64,000 bases of DNA from Toxotes chatareus (Eukaryota; Chordata; Actinopteri; Toxotidae), in NCBI GenBank assembly GCA_016801885.1, contig CM028894.1, positions 8,315,241-8,379,240 of the forward strand, written 5' to 3'. Below the pieces are notes generated by a model that saw only the letters and a list, made by a program, of their open reading frames with translations, was not told the DNA's origin and made no database searches. The position numbers and the translations under genes are program-made. This document shows, in pieces, positions 12,001-23,546 of this stretch; the first letter of the stretch is position 1; each line of letters starts with the position of its first letter.

Positions 12001-13089
12001 TGATGTATCTGATGGGATTGGCTCACTGGAGCCAGTCGCTTCTACAAGAGGTTTTATTTTCGAGGCAGAAAGCCAAGTTTGTTTTATGTGTTTCTGTGAA
12101 CTGTAAACTGAAAACCAGTTTGGAGAACCGCACATAAATTCCAAACAGACTGACTTGTACAAAGTCTGACTTTGCTGGTAATTACCTGTTGCTCCAGGAC
12201 AGTATTAACATCCTGGCTGTATGGGTAAAAAAACTGTCTGCTTGAAAGAAAAAAGAGAAGTTGAGGGTAACTGTAGTTTTTGGGTGATACTTGTTTTTAA
12301 AATAAGGACAGGAAGGATTTATGTCAGAGTCGTACATTAGAGTCGTAGAAGCGTGCCCTTCAGACGTAAGCTTGAAAGCCCTCTGAGGTGAAACCGGCAT
12401 GGTATTAGCCTGTGTGCCAGGAGGCTGTAGTGACAACTCATTGCTTAGATAATTTACAGCACTTTCTGTTGAATATTCTGTGCGTGTTGGATCCAGCTTT
12501 GTCCCCTCGAGGTTCCTATGGAATAAAAATGGTCAACAAACTTGGTTCCAGTTTTAAAGGAAAAGAATATGTGTGCGAGTTGTCAAATTTCACAGTCTGA
12601 TGGACCTGAGTTGGAGGTGGACCAATCACATTAGGATTATGTGTAAAATTTGGCCTTTGCAAGTCTCTCTTAACTTTATGTTGGACTCCTGCAGGCACAC
12701 AAAGAACTCTCCATTACAAAACCGGAGCTTCCAGCAACCTTGCCAACCCCCCTGCCTTCATACTGTGTTCCATTACCTTGGCTAAATCAGACTGTCGTTC
12801 CTCTCCTTGACAGCTGACAGGCGACAGAAGCTCACCAACATCTCCCGAGACATCTAGTTTCTCAGCACGCCCGCTTTGCCAACAAACCCTGAGCTTCTTT
12901 TGTTGCTGTATGGAAGATCTTCTTCTTGAAAACAGGTGGACAAAGCCCATTGGCAGGTGCAGGTAGTCGGCTATGGTGCTGACCAAACGGAGACATTGGC
13001 TGGCGTCAAGAGTCACGGGCTTCAGCCGAAGGAGAAGGTTAGCCCAGACAGTCATCTCCCCCTCAGAGCAGGACAAAGTGTCTCTGTGA
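9026..13089 (-). pseudogene. Dystroglycan-like gene, apparently disrupted
   Basis: Minus-strand coding pieces follow the dystroglycan order. The exon from 13089 holds an S6-like domain (about 13080-12720) and a basic stretch, HKVKRDLQRP, then IGPPPT, matching the KRVRRQ...IGPPTT stretch of DAG1. Ser/Thr/Pro/Gln-rich mucin-like exons follow (about 12530-12290, 11975-11655, 11157-10150, 10100-9850). The exon from 9651 carries a second cadherin-like (CADG) domain with IPPETFLDPEDGEAD, comparable to IPSDTFYDHEDTTTD of DAG1, ending in DRQGLSA. A transmembrane segment and a proline-rich tail ending LRPPHYDFSSV come next. Three kinds of damage show: TAA in frame at 12716-12714; a frame change in the mucin part near 10390-10470; and a membrane segment (9345-9271) in the +1 frame relative to both the CADG domain and the tail. 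No SEA/beta-dystroglycan cleavage domain or N-terminal CADG domain was found. Alternatives are assembly indels or unusual splicing. Confidence 0.6.
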
Positions 13090-15716
13090 GAAACAGAGAC
13101 AAAACAAAATCAAATTTTAATTCATTTCAATGTACTGAAGCCACTAACTAATATTGCATTGTAGCCGAAGTCTGATGAAGCTAATGGCTGATGGGTCATG
13201 GCTGCTTTTGTGCAAGCATCATAACCCAAAAATTTCATTAAGCACTCATCACAACAACACTGGGACTGCAGGTGTCAAGAAAATACTTCTGCAGTCATAA
13301 GCTGCCAAAAGATCAACCCTCATACAGTGCCTCAGATCTTGTGCAAGTACATATTCCACACATGCACACACTTTTTGATACCCCGCATCTGAATCAACTG
13401 GTTTTACATCTCAACTGATCATATTAAACAGAAGACAAAAGTTTGTAGACACATGCTTGAGTTGACACAGGCCCAAAGGCAGTTACTTAATAACATACAC
13501 TGAAACGTGTGGTTTTATTACCTACAGGTCATCCTGTATGTGCTGTGGGGATGTGAACGCACAGCAGGCGTGTCACATGTAGGTATATGATATCAAAGAA
13601 TAACTGAATGAATTTCTTTCATTTTCTGAAAATTCCAAACAGTAATCTTAAAATCCACACATCCAACTGCATACGTTTCTTGCACTCAAAATAATTTTCT
13701 CAAAATTAAAGTTTATCTTTAGATGAAACACCCCACCATCTCTAAAAACCAACTGAACACAGACGTGCTCAGTGCAAACAACTCTAGGTGAAAAACAGTT
13801 TACATGGTCTATCAGTAGGTCTGTTGCATTTACTGTTACTTTACATACCAGATTGTCCCAAACATTTTTAAGACTGAAATACAAAGCACCAAAAAAAAAA
13901 TAAAATGCAGGAACAAACAGAGAAAGTCTTCTACATGTGCTATAAAAATCAAGACAATTAACCTGTGCGGTGCCTTTTAGAGGACATGACAAATCCAGCC
14001 TTGTTACACTTTGTCCACATATTTTGTCAACTTTTTGGGGTACTGTGCTCAAAGAAAAACTGTTCAACCAGGTCGGAAACACTGATCGCAGCTTTGGCTC
14101 TTTTATAGCCAACGCTGTGATTGCTAATTGAAAAGCAACAGGTGTTGCCCATGTGAGAGTTCAGGTGTCCAACTGGTGATTGGATTTTCACCTTCTGAAT
14201 GTGTGTGTGTGCCTTTTTCACGTGACTTTCTCACAGCCTTCATTCGTGTGTGAACATTGCATCACAGAGAAATGTTTTTAAAAAATGTGTGGTATGTGCA
14301 GTGTTGGTTTCAGATCGTTTTTGAATTTCAGATTTTGTTTGTGGTGTAAGTTTCAGAGCTCACTGTAAGACTTTGAGCTCAGATACTCAGTGAGATAATC
14401 AGTATTCTGTTCCCAAATCACAAGACAATAATCTGATTTCGTATGTCAGAGAACGATTGCTATTCAAGTATTGTTCAAGATTTGTGTTTGCTTGATCATT
14501 TCTTATTTTTATGTTCTAATTTTCCTGTTTCCTTTAGGCCACAATTTTAACTAAATACTTGCTTTAGTTTTCCTAGTTTGGTAGTTTTCATAGCCATATT
14601 GAACTGGATCAACTGGAGAATGGATGAAAAAGCAGCTAAAAAAGAAGGAGATCAGACAGGTGGAGCTATTACGGGACAATTTTAATTCTTGGTGGGGCTG
14701 CAGCGAATGCAAATGAGGATTCTTTAGACCAACCAGTGATGCTGGTTTAAGCCCAGAGTCAGTGAAAACATGCTTTTCAACTTTCAGTTACCTGTTGAGC
14801 AAAAAAGGGTTAAAACTACCCAACCTCATCTCTCCCACTCACCTCAGGAGTGGCGTCCTCCTCCTCGCTGTTGTGACATTCGGCTTAGAGGATCTCTACT
14901 CTAATAGGTACCCTCCTCAACATTTCCTAAAGGCAATACAGGTAATTAAAAATACAAATTAATAATGATTATGAGAGGAAATGTGTATTTTTGTCAGGGT
15001 TTCTTTTGGACCATTATGTTTTGCTTTAAGTTTGAATTTAGTATTTCATAGGTGATTTTTTTGTGCATTTACTGGCAGAAGTTTGGACCAGATTCTCTAT
15101 TCCGTATTTCATTATCTGTATTTTCCATGAAAAACAAAACCTCAATCACGCGACCAAAAAAATGGTTGGCCATTACAGCAGTTGGTGTGAAGAAAACAAC
15201 TTGGAAGTGGTGCGTTAGCAGAGTGATTTTACAACAGCGTTTCAAGTAAGCTGACACAAAACAACTGCTAAATTATCAATACATACTGTAATTAATGTAG
15301 AATTCCAATCTTAATATTACATTTCACAATGTAAACCCAGTGCGAGTATATATTTCTTTGAGTCTATGCATATGCACAATACATGGGTGATGTGCGTGTA
15401 GGTAGTTTTGAAGAATAAATACGCAGGCCAAAATTGAATAGCAGTGGTAAAAATATGAATCTCAGATCTTTGGTAAGTATGTTCAAGATTGCTGCATTGT
15501 ACTTGCTAAAGTTGTTTCACCATGTTTAGATTTAGTTTTTGGAGTTATGCTGTTCAACCCTCCTTTTGGAGTTATGCTGTTCAACAGGACAAGTCGAGGC
15601 TGGTGTGGTCTGATGTCAGAACAGTTAGTGTGAAATCTAACAGTTGTATTTGCTTCAAGCAATTTGTGTTTGGATGTACATAATTTTTTGAACAATTTTG
15701 TGTCTCATCCTGACAG
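13090..15716. other. Spacer between the dystroglycan-like gene and the slc5a7-like gene
   Basis: AT-rich DNA with one 154-codon minus-strand open frame (14112-13648). That frame has no recognisable domain and ends in low-complexity Phe/Asn/Lys-rich sequence. The 5' parts of both divergent genes must lie here. The slc5a7-like start exon begins after an acceptor at 15716, so an upstream untranslated exon is expected but was not identified. Confidence 0.4.
14095..14110 (-). promoter_or_regulatory. Candidate TATA-box core promoter, minus strand
   Basis: On the minus strand the sequence reads GGCTATAAAAGAGCC, a strong TATA match about 1 kb upstream of the first recognised dystroglycan-like exon (13089). 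It could have served that gene. A short candidate link lies near 13560-13530, where an acceptor is followed by ATG ACC TGT AG and a GTAATA donor; this is in phase with the exon at 13089. Both are suggestions from sequence only. Confidence 0.25.
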
Positions 15717-15725
15717 ACACTGAAG

Positions 15726-18700
15726 ATGGCAGTAAACTGGCTGGGGCTGCTGTCCATAGGAGTGTTTTACATGATTGTACTGGGCACAGGGATCTGGGCA
15801 TCCAGGAAGTCCAAACACGAGGAGAAGAAATGCACTGGGAACCGCAGTGAAGTTGCAATGGTTGGAGGACGAAACCTAAACATCTGGGTTAGCATCTTTA
15901 CTATGACAGGTAAAATAATAATAATAATAATAATAATGATGATAACATCACAGCTGAATGGGAGGTTTCCTGGTGCTGAACAGCAATTCACTCAGACATT
16001 TATTTTGAAACCAGTGGACTAAAAAAATTACATTTCATCAATCTAAAACTTTCTTTCTCATTGGCTTTATGTGTCTTGATGCTTTGCAGCCACTTGGGTT
16101 GGAGGAGGCTATATTTTGGGTAACGCTGAAGTGGTCTACGATCCAACAAAGGGCTTGGTATGGGCCACGGGGCCCATTGCTTTCACCATAAACATGATTG
16201 TAGGTGAGTGAGGTCAAATATAGCTGCTTAGATGCAAATGGCAAATGCTAGTTTAAATCTTAACTGGAGATTATATTAATTGTTAACTTTTTTTTTTAAA
16301 CAATTCTGAGCATTTTATCATAAAACAGGAGGAAATGGCCTATTTGCTGTATTTGTTCATCATTTAAAGTGTCTTTTGAATGGTGTATTTGGGACTTGGG
16401 ACATACCAGGACAACTCCCTATAAAGTTTAATGTTTGAATGTTTGCGTTTGTTTGACTTAAGGTGGCCTCTTCTTCGTCAAGCCTATGCAATCAAAGAAA
16501 TATGTCACCATCATGGACCCATTTCAAGAGAAATATGGTAACACAGTAGCTGCTGTTCTCTTCACTCCAGCTCTCATAGGAGATATCTTGTGGATAGCAT
16601 GTATTCTTGGTGCACTGGGTAAGTCAGAAACAATGACTTTATGAATGAATCACTCAGTTTGGTATTTTAACATGCTAGTTAGTAAATGATGTTTAGTGGT
16701 AGCACTAGCACCCTCCTCTCTGCACTGACCTACAAGATGCAGAAACAATCTTTTGAAAATTACATAAAAACTGTTTTAGTTTTTGCTTCAGCACCAGAGT
16801 TTGAATTACATTGTTTATGCCCCACTGCGAATACATGTTTGTGGTTACAGGAGGGACCGTAAGTGTGGTCATGGATATCTCCTCTTTGCTAGCTGTGTGC
16901 ATCTCTGCTGGGGTTGCAATCCTTTACACGTTAATGGGAGGACTGTACTCTGTGGCCTATACTGATGTCATCCAGCTCGGCTTCATGCTCTTCGGTTTGG
17001 TAGGAGGATTAAATTTTTAGGAAAATTCAATGCATGGATGTGTGATTTTTAGCCTTGAGGCTTCACCCTAAATGACGGAGTAGGGGAATGGATTTTTGGG
17101 TATTTGATGGATTGCCATGGCCTTTTGAACAATCGTTAATGGTTCCCAGAGGATCAACAACCTGACTTTGGTTAACCACTGACTTTTCCTACTAGTACTA
17201 TGCAGGACTGACTGATGCTGTATTTGCAACTCTGCATCCTGCGTTCCTCCTTGTTTCAGTGGCTCTGTGTGCCTTTTATCCTGACAAGTCCATCTGCTGC
17301 TAACTTCACTGTTGCTGCAGTAAGCAAGCTGCACCAGGGGCCATGGCTTGGCAAGCTAGAGCTGCAAGATACTGGTCGCTGGATAGATGACATACTGCTG
17401 ATGGTAAAGTACGCCAAAAAGCATTTTTACTATCATTAAGTTCTACTTTGTTTCACCAGCTCTGTTGCAGTCTGCTAAATAATTGTGTCTCCTCTCCAAG
17501 GCCATTGGAGGGATCTGCTACCAGGCCTTTTACCAGAGAGTCCTGTCCACAGCCACTGATGCCCAAGCTAAGATCACCTGCTACGCTGCAGCAGTACTAT
17601 GCCCAATTCTTGCCATTCCATCACTCATCATCGGGGCAGTGGCGGCATCTACCAGTACCCAGTCTTAAATATCTTCTGTCTTCTTCTGTAGATATATGAA
17701 AATAATGCACCCTCCTGCCAAATGCCATGTGTTTATTTTTAATTCAATCTGCTTAATGTCTGTCAGATTGGAACCAAACCACCTACGGATCACCCAGCCC
17801 ATATGAAGAGGGCAAAGCTGGCATGATCTTGCCTATTGCCCTTCAGCATCTTTGCCCTTTCTACATCTCACTGGTTGGTATTGGAGCACTCGCTGCCTCT
17901 GTAATGTCATCAGTCGACTCTGCACTTCTGTCTGCTGCCTCTCAACTGGGTCGAAATATCTTCAAGAACATCATCTATAAACAGGCCAGTAACACTTGAC
18001 ACATTACCACTCCTATTTTGGCTTTAACTTATTCTTTTTAAGCGATGTCACTGTAAATTAGAAATGTATTTGTTGCCATTGGTTTATTCTGTGTTGCACA
18101 CATTCTGGTCAAATTGTATTTTCCTGTGCCACAGTGAGACTTTTTCCTCATTAGGACTGCCTGTTGCCTGTTTTATTACTTTATTGCACTTTTAAATACA
18201 GATTGATCCACTGATTGAATGACATAAAATTAATCAGTAACAATTCTAATCATCAATTAATACTTTAAGTTCAGCAATCAGACTAAGAGTCTATAGTTAC
18301 TGCTAATAGCTCTATGAGGCTGTACGTAGCACATGTTCACAATCTTAGCTTGCTAATAAGCTAGTAAACAAAAAACATATAGTACAGCTGAAGCTGATGG
18401 GAATGTCATTAGGTTTGCAGGTATTTAGTGGCTAAATGGTTATAGATGCATGGCATTAATAAAAATGCCAGACATTTGATAATTCTTACTTCTCCGATGT
18501 GAGGCTTTTCTGTTTTGGCTGTAAATGAAATTCCTTTGGATTCTGCACCGCAGGTCATAACAAGTATTTTCAACATGTCAACTCCTGAAAATAGTTATTT
18601 TCATTGTTTTCTTCCCATCTATTGACTAATCGACTCGTCAAAAAAATTTAGAATTTCAAAAATTAACACTATGATTTTAACTTTTAACAAAAGTGATGTG

Positions 18701-19241
18701 ATGGCTTATAAAAGTATTTCCTCTTTTTCAGGCATCAGAAAAAATGATTCTTGTGGTGGTTAAGGTGTCAGTCCTCCTGTGCGGAATAATGGGAGCAGGC
18801 CTTGCCATGACATCAAGGTCTGTCCACTTGTTCTGGATTATCAGTGCAGATGTCGCATATTCAATGATGACTCCGCAGGTGATTTGCACCTTCTTCTTAT
18901 CCCAGTGGGTTAACCAGTATGGCGCCTGTTCTGGCTGTGTTTTGGCAATACTGCTGAGAGTTCTGGTGGGGGAACCCCTGATAGGCCTTCCCGACGTGCT
19001 GCCCCTGCCGTGGGACAAGATCCAGGAGGACGGTCACCGATACCGCTTGCTCCCTTTTCGCACAGCCATCATGCTCATCACCATTGGGACTATTTTACTG
19101 GTATCACGCCTGGCTGTGTGGCTGAAAAGAATAACAAGTGATGCTGAGACGGACACAAACGTACATTACATGGCACCAGTCCGGACAGATACGAGAAAAG
19201 ACGAGAGACTGAAAAAAGAACAGTCTCACTTATTCTCCTAA
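15726..19241 (+). CDS. slc5a7: High-affinity choline transporter 1-like (SLC5 family), 8 coding exons, 541 aa
   Basis: Exons: 15726-15909, 16090-16203, 16463-16618, 16851-16999, 17260-17403, 17501-17654, 17767-17988 and 18739-19241, summing to 542 codons with the stop. The product follows CHT1: IGVFYMIVLGTGIWASRKS (TM1), SEVAMVGGRNL, TWVGGGYILGNAE, FVKPMQSKKYVTIMDPFQ, YTLMGGLYSVAYTDVIQLG, and MSSVDSALLSAASQLGRNIF with the Asp found in CHT1. Family role: Na+/Cl- coupled choline uptake into cholinergic terminals for acetylcholine synthesis. Differences: human GGIPWQ is GGICYQ here, and the tail is about 40 residues shorter, without the dileucine-type internalisation motif I recall from mammals. 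It may therefore be a divergent fish paralogue. The last acceptor is ambiguous: only CATCAG|AA (18738/18739) keeps phase with a GT donor at 17989. The ATG lies 9 nt inside the exon. Confidence 0.9.
15913..15937. repeat. (AAT)n microsatellite
   Basis: About eight units of AAT directly downstream of the donor of slc5a7-like coding exon 1. Confidence 0.8.
18305..18440 (-). repeat. Interspersed repeat fragment, copy 1
   Basis: Intronic AT-rich sequence with the module agctctatgaggctgtac at 18308-18325, whose reverse complement matches 37050-37067 at 17 of 18 bases, followed by 'gctgatgggaatgtcatta'. I recognise this as a repeat common in spiny-rayed fish genomes; class unknown. Confidence 0.55.
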
Positions 19242-19446
19242 GGAACCAATGAAGAGGGGGAAAAATGTTAAGTTTCTTCTCAGCAGGAATGCTTTCAAAC
19301 AGCATGTGGGTTGTGTTTAAGCCAGGATTTCTTTATCACCGTCAAACGGGCTCTAACTATAACCTCCCAGGGGATCACTGCTCTGTCTTAGGGTTATGTT
19401 TAACAATCCTTTTCTGACAAAACATATTGATGCCTGTATTATATTA

Positions 19447-19456
19447 AATAAATAAA
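19447..19456 (+). promoter_or_regulatory. slc5a7-like polyadenylation signal
   Basis: Two overlapping AATAAA hexamers about 205 nt downstream of the stop at 19241. Confidence 0.7.
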
Positions 19457-19504
19457 CACTTGATTACAATTATATTTGATTGTGTGCAGTCCTGTTGCTT
19501 TGGT

Positions 19505-21760
19505 AAAAAGTCATCTGACGTAAACTGAACACTTGTATGGACTCTCTCCCGTATGTTGTCCCGTATGAACTGTCAACAGGCACGTCGCAGTTAAACCTCT
19601 CCCACAGTGTTTGCAGGCGTAAACACTCTTTTTCTTATACAGTATCTTGTGTCTTGCCTTAGTTTCTTTGACCAGAGCCTATTGTGCAAATGAACCAAGG
19701 CACGGTAATGTGTAACATTTAGTAACATACCTTACCTGTTTAATATCAGGGATGGGCAATAGAATATCAAGTCTGGTGATGAATTTCCAAACTAAGGTGC
19801 ACTCATACTGTTGACCATAGTGAATGGCAAAGACCTCCTGAGGAGAAAAGGAGATTCAACATGAGATTTCAGCTACTTTACTCATCATCCCCATCTTAGT
19901 TTTAACTTACAAAAGTATTTATACACTGATATGATCACAGGTGACTTACAGTAAAGTCGGCCATTATCAGATACAATTATGGTAATTGTGTTAAGTGTCT
20001 GACCTTGAAAAACATTGTTCTCTCCTCTGGGTCTTCAAGCAAAGTTTCAACAATCTTCACAAAGCTTGACTTTTCCAACTCCTCCATTTCCTAAAAATTA
20101 GAGTAACAATTCAGAAACCCTCCTGATCATTCAACAAGGTTCATCACTAATTCAACATTTCATCAAAATCAGCACAGGGCTTCACTCTAAAATACAGAGA
20201 TGTGACTGTAGTTAGTCTAATATAATTTTAATCATTGGTGTTTTCCTTTGATAGTTGGCAACAGAGGCAGAAAAGACAAAAAAATTTGCATGTGAACAAA
20301 CAAGCAAACTAAATAAATGAATAATAATGAGACAAAGAGGAAATGGATCTAGTCAGAGGAGGAGGGGCAGGTATAACTATAAAAGCATGAAGCAGTTATG
20401 GAGCAGCAAGACTAAAACAATAAATATAAAATCCTGAATTTGAACATTTACAATAACAGGAAATTAAATTAAGATCTGTAAAAATGGCACAACTCCTGGC
20501 TTGACAATATTGTCTCTTCCTGTATCTTCACTGAGGGACAGATGCAACGAGGCATCAATTAAACATCAAGGAGAAATCTGTCTGGACAGAAATCCCTAGG
20601 GAACAGAGGAGGAAGGGGGAAAAAAATCAAAGAACTACTATTTAGTGCAGTCATAGACTAAAAGACAACATGGGGCCCATCCTGAGTGTTAGAGGGGAGA
20701 TGATCATTGCCTCGGGCAAAGTGAGATGGAAATCCATGGACGATGTCCTCAGGGATCTCTAAAGGACTAAGAGGGTTAAAAGAGGAATGCTGCCTAATTT
20801 GGACTTTGAAGAGTCTGCCTTTGACCTCAGACCTTCTGTCCCTTAGAAGAACAACGGAGGAGCTTGTCCTAGCATGTGATGACAACAGCACAGTGTCAGT
20901 TCAATGTTTACCACACACAGCTGAAGCCTTGCTAAGGTGCCGAGGATTAAAGAAACATTATTAAAAGAAAATAAAGAAATACAAAGGTGCAAGATCCACT
21001 CAAATGTCAGCCTGTGGAACCATGTTGATTTTGTTATATCTTTTCTTTTGAAGTTCAACATGGTCAGTGACCTTTGGGCAACACCAGTGAGGAAGAGCCT
21101 TTTTTTAAATTCTGTGTTATTCTTTGTAAAATATGTTTGTAAAAATGACTAAAAGGTTTTTCAGCAGAAAGAAGCATGGCCGCTAGGTGAAGGATGATAA
21201 GGCTGACAACAAACAGACCGATCAGCAGCTCAATGCAGCTTTCAGCTCAATAATCAAGCTCAATATACCTGCAGACTTAGCTCCTGATCACAGGTGTAGC
21301 CTATTGTGAGATCCTGAATAATCTTCAGGTGCGGCTGGACATTCAGCAGGTTGGCTGTGCTCTCATTTCAACACAACTCCAAGACAAGCTGAAACAGACA
21401 ACACAGTTAATAACACAGTCTGGTTGCATTATTTTTACTATGTTCTGATCTAAATAATAAGACTTGACAATAGAAAGGATTACTTTAATACTTATTTTGT
21501 TCTTGATATGAATAAAATGCACTTTGGATATGGGTTAGTTATAAATTGGAATCCACTCTACAAGTATGCCTCTTAAACTTACTGCCCTAAGTCTGAGCAG
21601 GAGCTGTACTTTCTCTCTGGGCGTCAGAAGCTCTGGAGCCAGCTCCATCGCCAACCTCACCAGGTCCTCCACCTTTCCTTAACGTGCCCACATTACAACA
21701 CTGGACCACCTGCCAGCCAAAGACTCTTCCGCTTCTCGCTTGAACGACGTCAAGTTATCT
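19505..21760 (-). pseudogene. Decayed TINF2_N/C2H2 zinc-finger gene, tandem sister of the intact gene at 23.5-28.2 kb
   Basis: Minus-strand exon relics align in order with exons of the intact neighbour. 21683-21583 reads KVEDLVRLAMELAPELL, against KVEEFVTMVTQTVPELM. 21388-21269 reads LVLELC, then a stop, then NESTANLLNVQPHLKII, against IILDLLHKDGPPDSRAIQTL. 20090-20004 reads EMEELEKSSFVKIVETLLED, against SEVEKSQTNFMVLVQNLLKN. 19837-19736 reads EVFAIHYGQQYECTLVW, against EVFPVQYGTKFDTALQA. About 19640-19505 holds one degenerate C2H2-like finger (YACKHCGRGL...HTGESPYKC). Splice sites mostly survive. Lesions are TGA at 21370-21368, a frame break near 21690 where WQVVQCCNVG sits out of frame with KVEDLV, and loss of the proline-rich linker and other fingers. 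It is oriented like its sister and tail-to-tail with slc5a7. A short expressed remnant cannot be excluded. Confidence 0.7.
20100..21260. other. Sequence between relic exons of the decayed zinc-finger gene
   Basis: About 1.1 kb between the third and fourth relic exons, much longer than the corresponding 116-bp intron of the intact sister (26377-26492). Short open frames at 20658-20964 occur on both strands without recognised homology. The excess length suggests an insertion, but I see no clear terminal repeats. Confidence 0.35.
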
Positions 21761-22199
21761 GAGCCAATCAGATGGCCGTTGCCTAGATACGGCTCGGATG
21801 AGGGCGGAGACAGCGTTTTCTTTTTGTTTTTAAACCGGAACGGTGAACCCGAACCACAACTCATGATACCGGTTGGGCTTCCGTAACGGGACCAAGGCGT
21901 ACTTTACGGTGCCAGTGGAAATGGCCTATTATATGCTGAAGTGGTCTAACACGCCCTCTGTGTGTAGAGGCGCGACATGTGGCATCAACACATCCTGAAC
22001 GTTAAGTCACAAACAAGGAAAAGGTCTACCTGGTTTTTGCACTGCTAACTTGTAGTCCTCTAACATTCAGAATGAACTAGGGCTGTGCTATTTTCTCCAC
22101 TACACTCGACAGCTGTATTTGATATTTTAAGATGTGTACAAAACATATGTACAACATAAATAACTTGTAAAATTTAAATAATAAAAGATCTATCTGGCC

Positions 22200-22270
22200 G
22201 CCTGGTTAGCTCAGTTGGTAGAGCATGAGACTCAACCTCTCAGGATCGTGGGTCCTGATCCTCGTAGTAA
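22200..22270 (+). pseudogene. tRNA-Lys-like remnant (tRNA pseudogene or SINE head)
   Basis: The sequence begins GCCTGGTTAGCTCAGTTGGT (A box) and continues with a TGAGA...TCTCA anticodon stem, as in tRNA-Lys. The loop reads CTCAACC, which would put CAA rather than CTT/TTT at the anticodon. The T arm (GTGGGTCCTGATCCTCG) has lost the GTTCGA B box and the acceptor stem does not close. It is therefore a decayed tRNA copy, not a working gene. Confidence 0.65.
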
Positions 22271-22487
22271 GCACTTTTAAGGGATACTTTGTTCAACTTT
22301 CTAATGATACTTGCACACACACAGGCCTTTGTAGTACTGCTACTTTTACTTAAGTAAAGGGTCTGAATACTTCCTGCAGCACTGCTGAATAAACCCATGT
22401 TTAAGTCCCATTTCAGGGCTCATGATGGGTGAATCTCACAAAATAACAAACCAGAGAGAAAACAGTTCTTTTTCTTTGCAAAGAGTA

Positions 22488-22493
22488 TTTATT
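22488..22493 (-). promoter_or_regulatory. Polyadenylation signal of the TINF2-like zinc-finger gene
   Basis: TTTATT on the plus strand, AATAAA on the minus strand, about 1.05 kb below the stop codon at 23547. The 22.49-23.55 kb interval is AT-rich with no supported frame and is read as the 3' UTR. A closer TTTATT near 22947 could be an alternative site. Confidence 0.5.
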
Positions 22494-22507
22494 TTTTGTA
22501 AAACATC

Positions 22508-22530
22508 AAAAAAAAAAAAAAAAAAAAAAA
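22508..22530. repeat. Poly(A) tract
   Basis: Homopolymer of about 23 A in the presumed 3' UTR of the zinc-finger gene (poly-U in its transcript). Confidence 0.8.
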
Positions 22531-23546
22531 TTATAAGAGCGGGCACATTATTTTCTGGCTTATATACAAGGCTGCTCACAATAGGATAAAGGTAAAGTAA
22601 AGGAAAGATCACTTTCACAGCAACAATCTCATCACACATTGGCATAATGTTAAATGATGCTTGTGCTCAACCCAAAACTCAAATTCCTCAAAGTCTTCTT
22701 GTGTTAACACAATGCAAAACTACATCTCTCGCTGGAAAAGAGTGAAATCCTAATAATCACAAATCAGCCTATTTTCAATCTAGAACAAAAGCAGAGTATT
22801 AAATGTTTACAGTTCAGGGTTACATAAAAATCACTACAATGTCCACAATGATACCGTAATAAAGTAAAATGTTTCCTAAAGACACTACAACGTTTTATTA
22901 CACAGCAGACAAACTATCTACAGAAAAGCGCAATACTTTACTGAAATAATTTTATTGTTTACATGATGTCCATCTCTTAAATGTTTGCTATACTAAAGTA
23001 GCCTCTTAAAAAGCATGACACTTGGAAACTGTTTTTTTTTTCCAACTGTCAAAACCCATCACTTTCTTTGTAATGAAAATGTTTATAGACCAGAAAATAA
23101 TCATAATGCTCTGTTGCTACTTTACTGTTTGCAAGATGTGACAGCTTTGGGTAACATTACCTGAACTCATTTTGTTATGTGACCTAATTATATGGTACAG
23201 CACTGATTTACAGTAAAACAATGACCTTTATGTGTAGAAATGCTCCAGCTGGCCGGGCAGTGATTGGAGCTGGCTAATGCCCATTATAACACAAATTAGA
23301 CAGGTTGGTAGTCTTTAAATTCAGTGACCAGAAAAAAAACCCCATCATAGCATCATTCAAAATGTATTTTCACTAACCAAACCATCATGGTGACCTGATC
23401 ACCACTGCAAGGAAACATGTCAAACTTTGAAAATTGCATGGTTCAAAGGGGCTCCTATGCAGAAGACTTCCAAAACAAGTTTAATTACTTAAGTGATCAG
23501 CATCACCCCCGATCAGAGATATTTACTACAAAATATACTTCGTTGA

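Noticed and set aside
13648..14112. 154-codon minus-strand frame upstream of the dystroglycan-like exons
   Set aside because: A weak hint of a CADG-like strand (CKVTVNATDLL), but no consistent alignment, no clear splice link and a low-complexity end. Kept out as a coding feature.
20658..20964. Open frames on both strands between zinc-finger relics
   Set aside because: No recognised domain, transposase or reverse-transcriptase motif.
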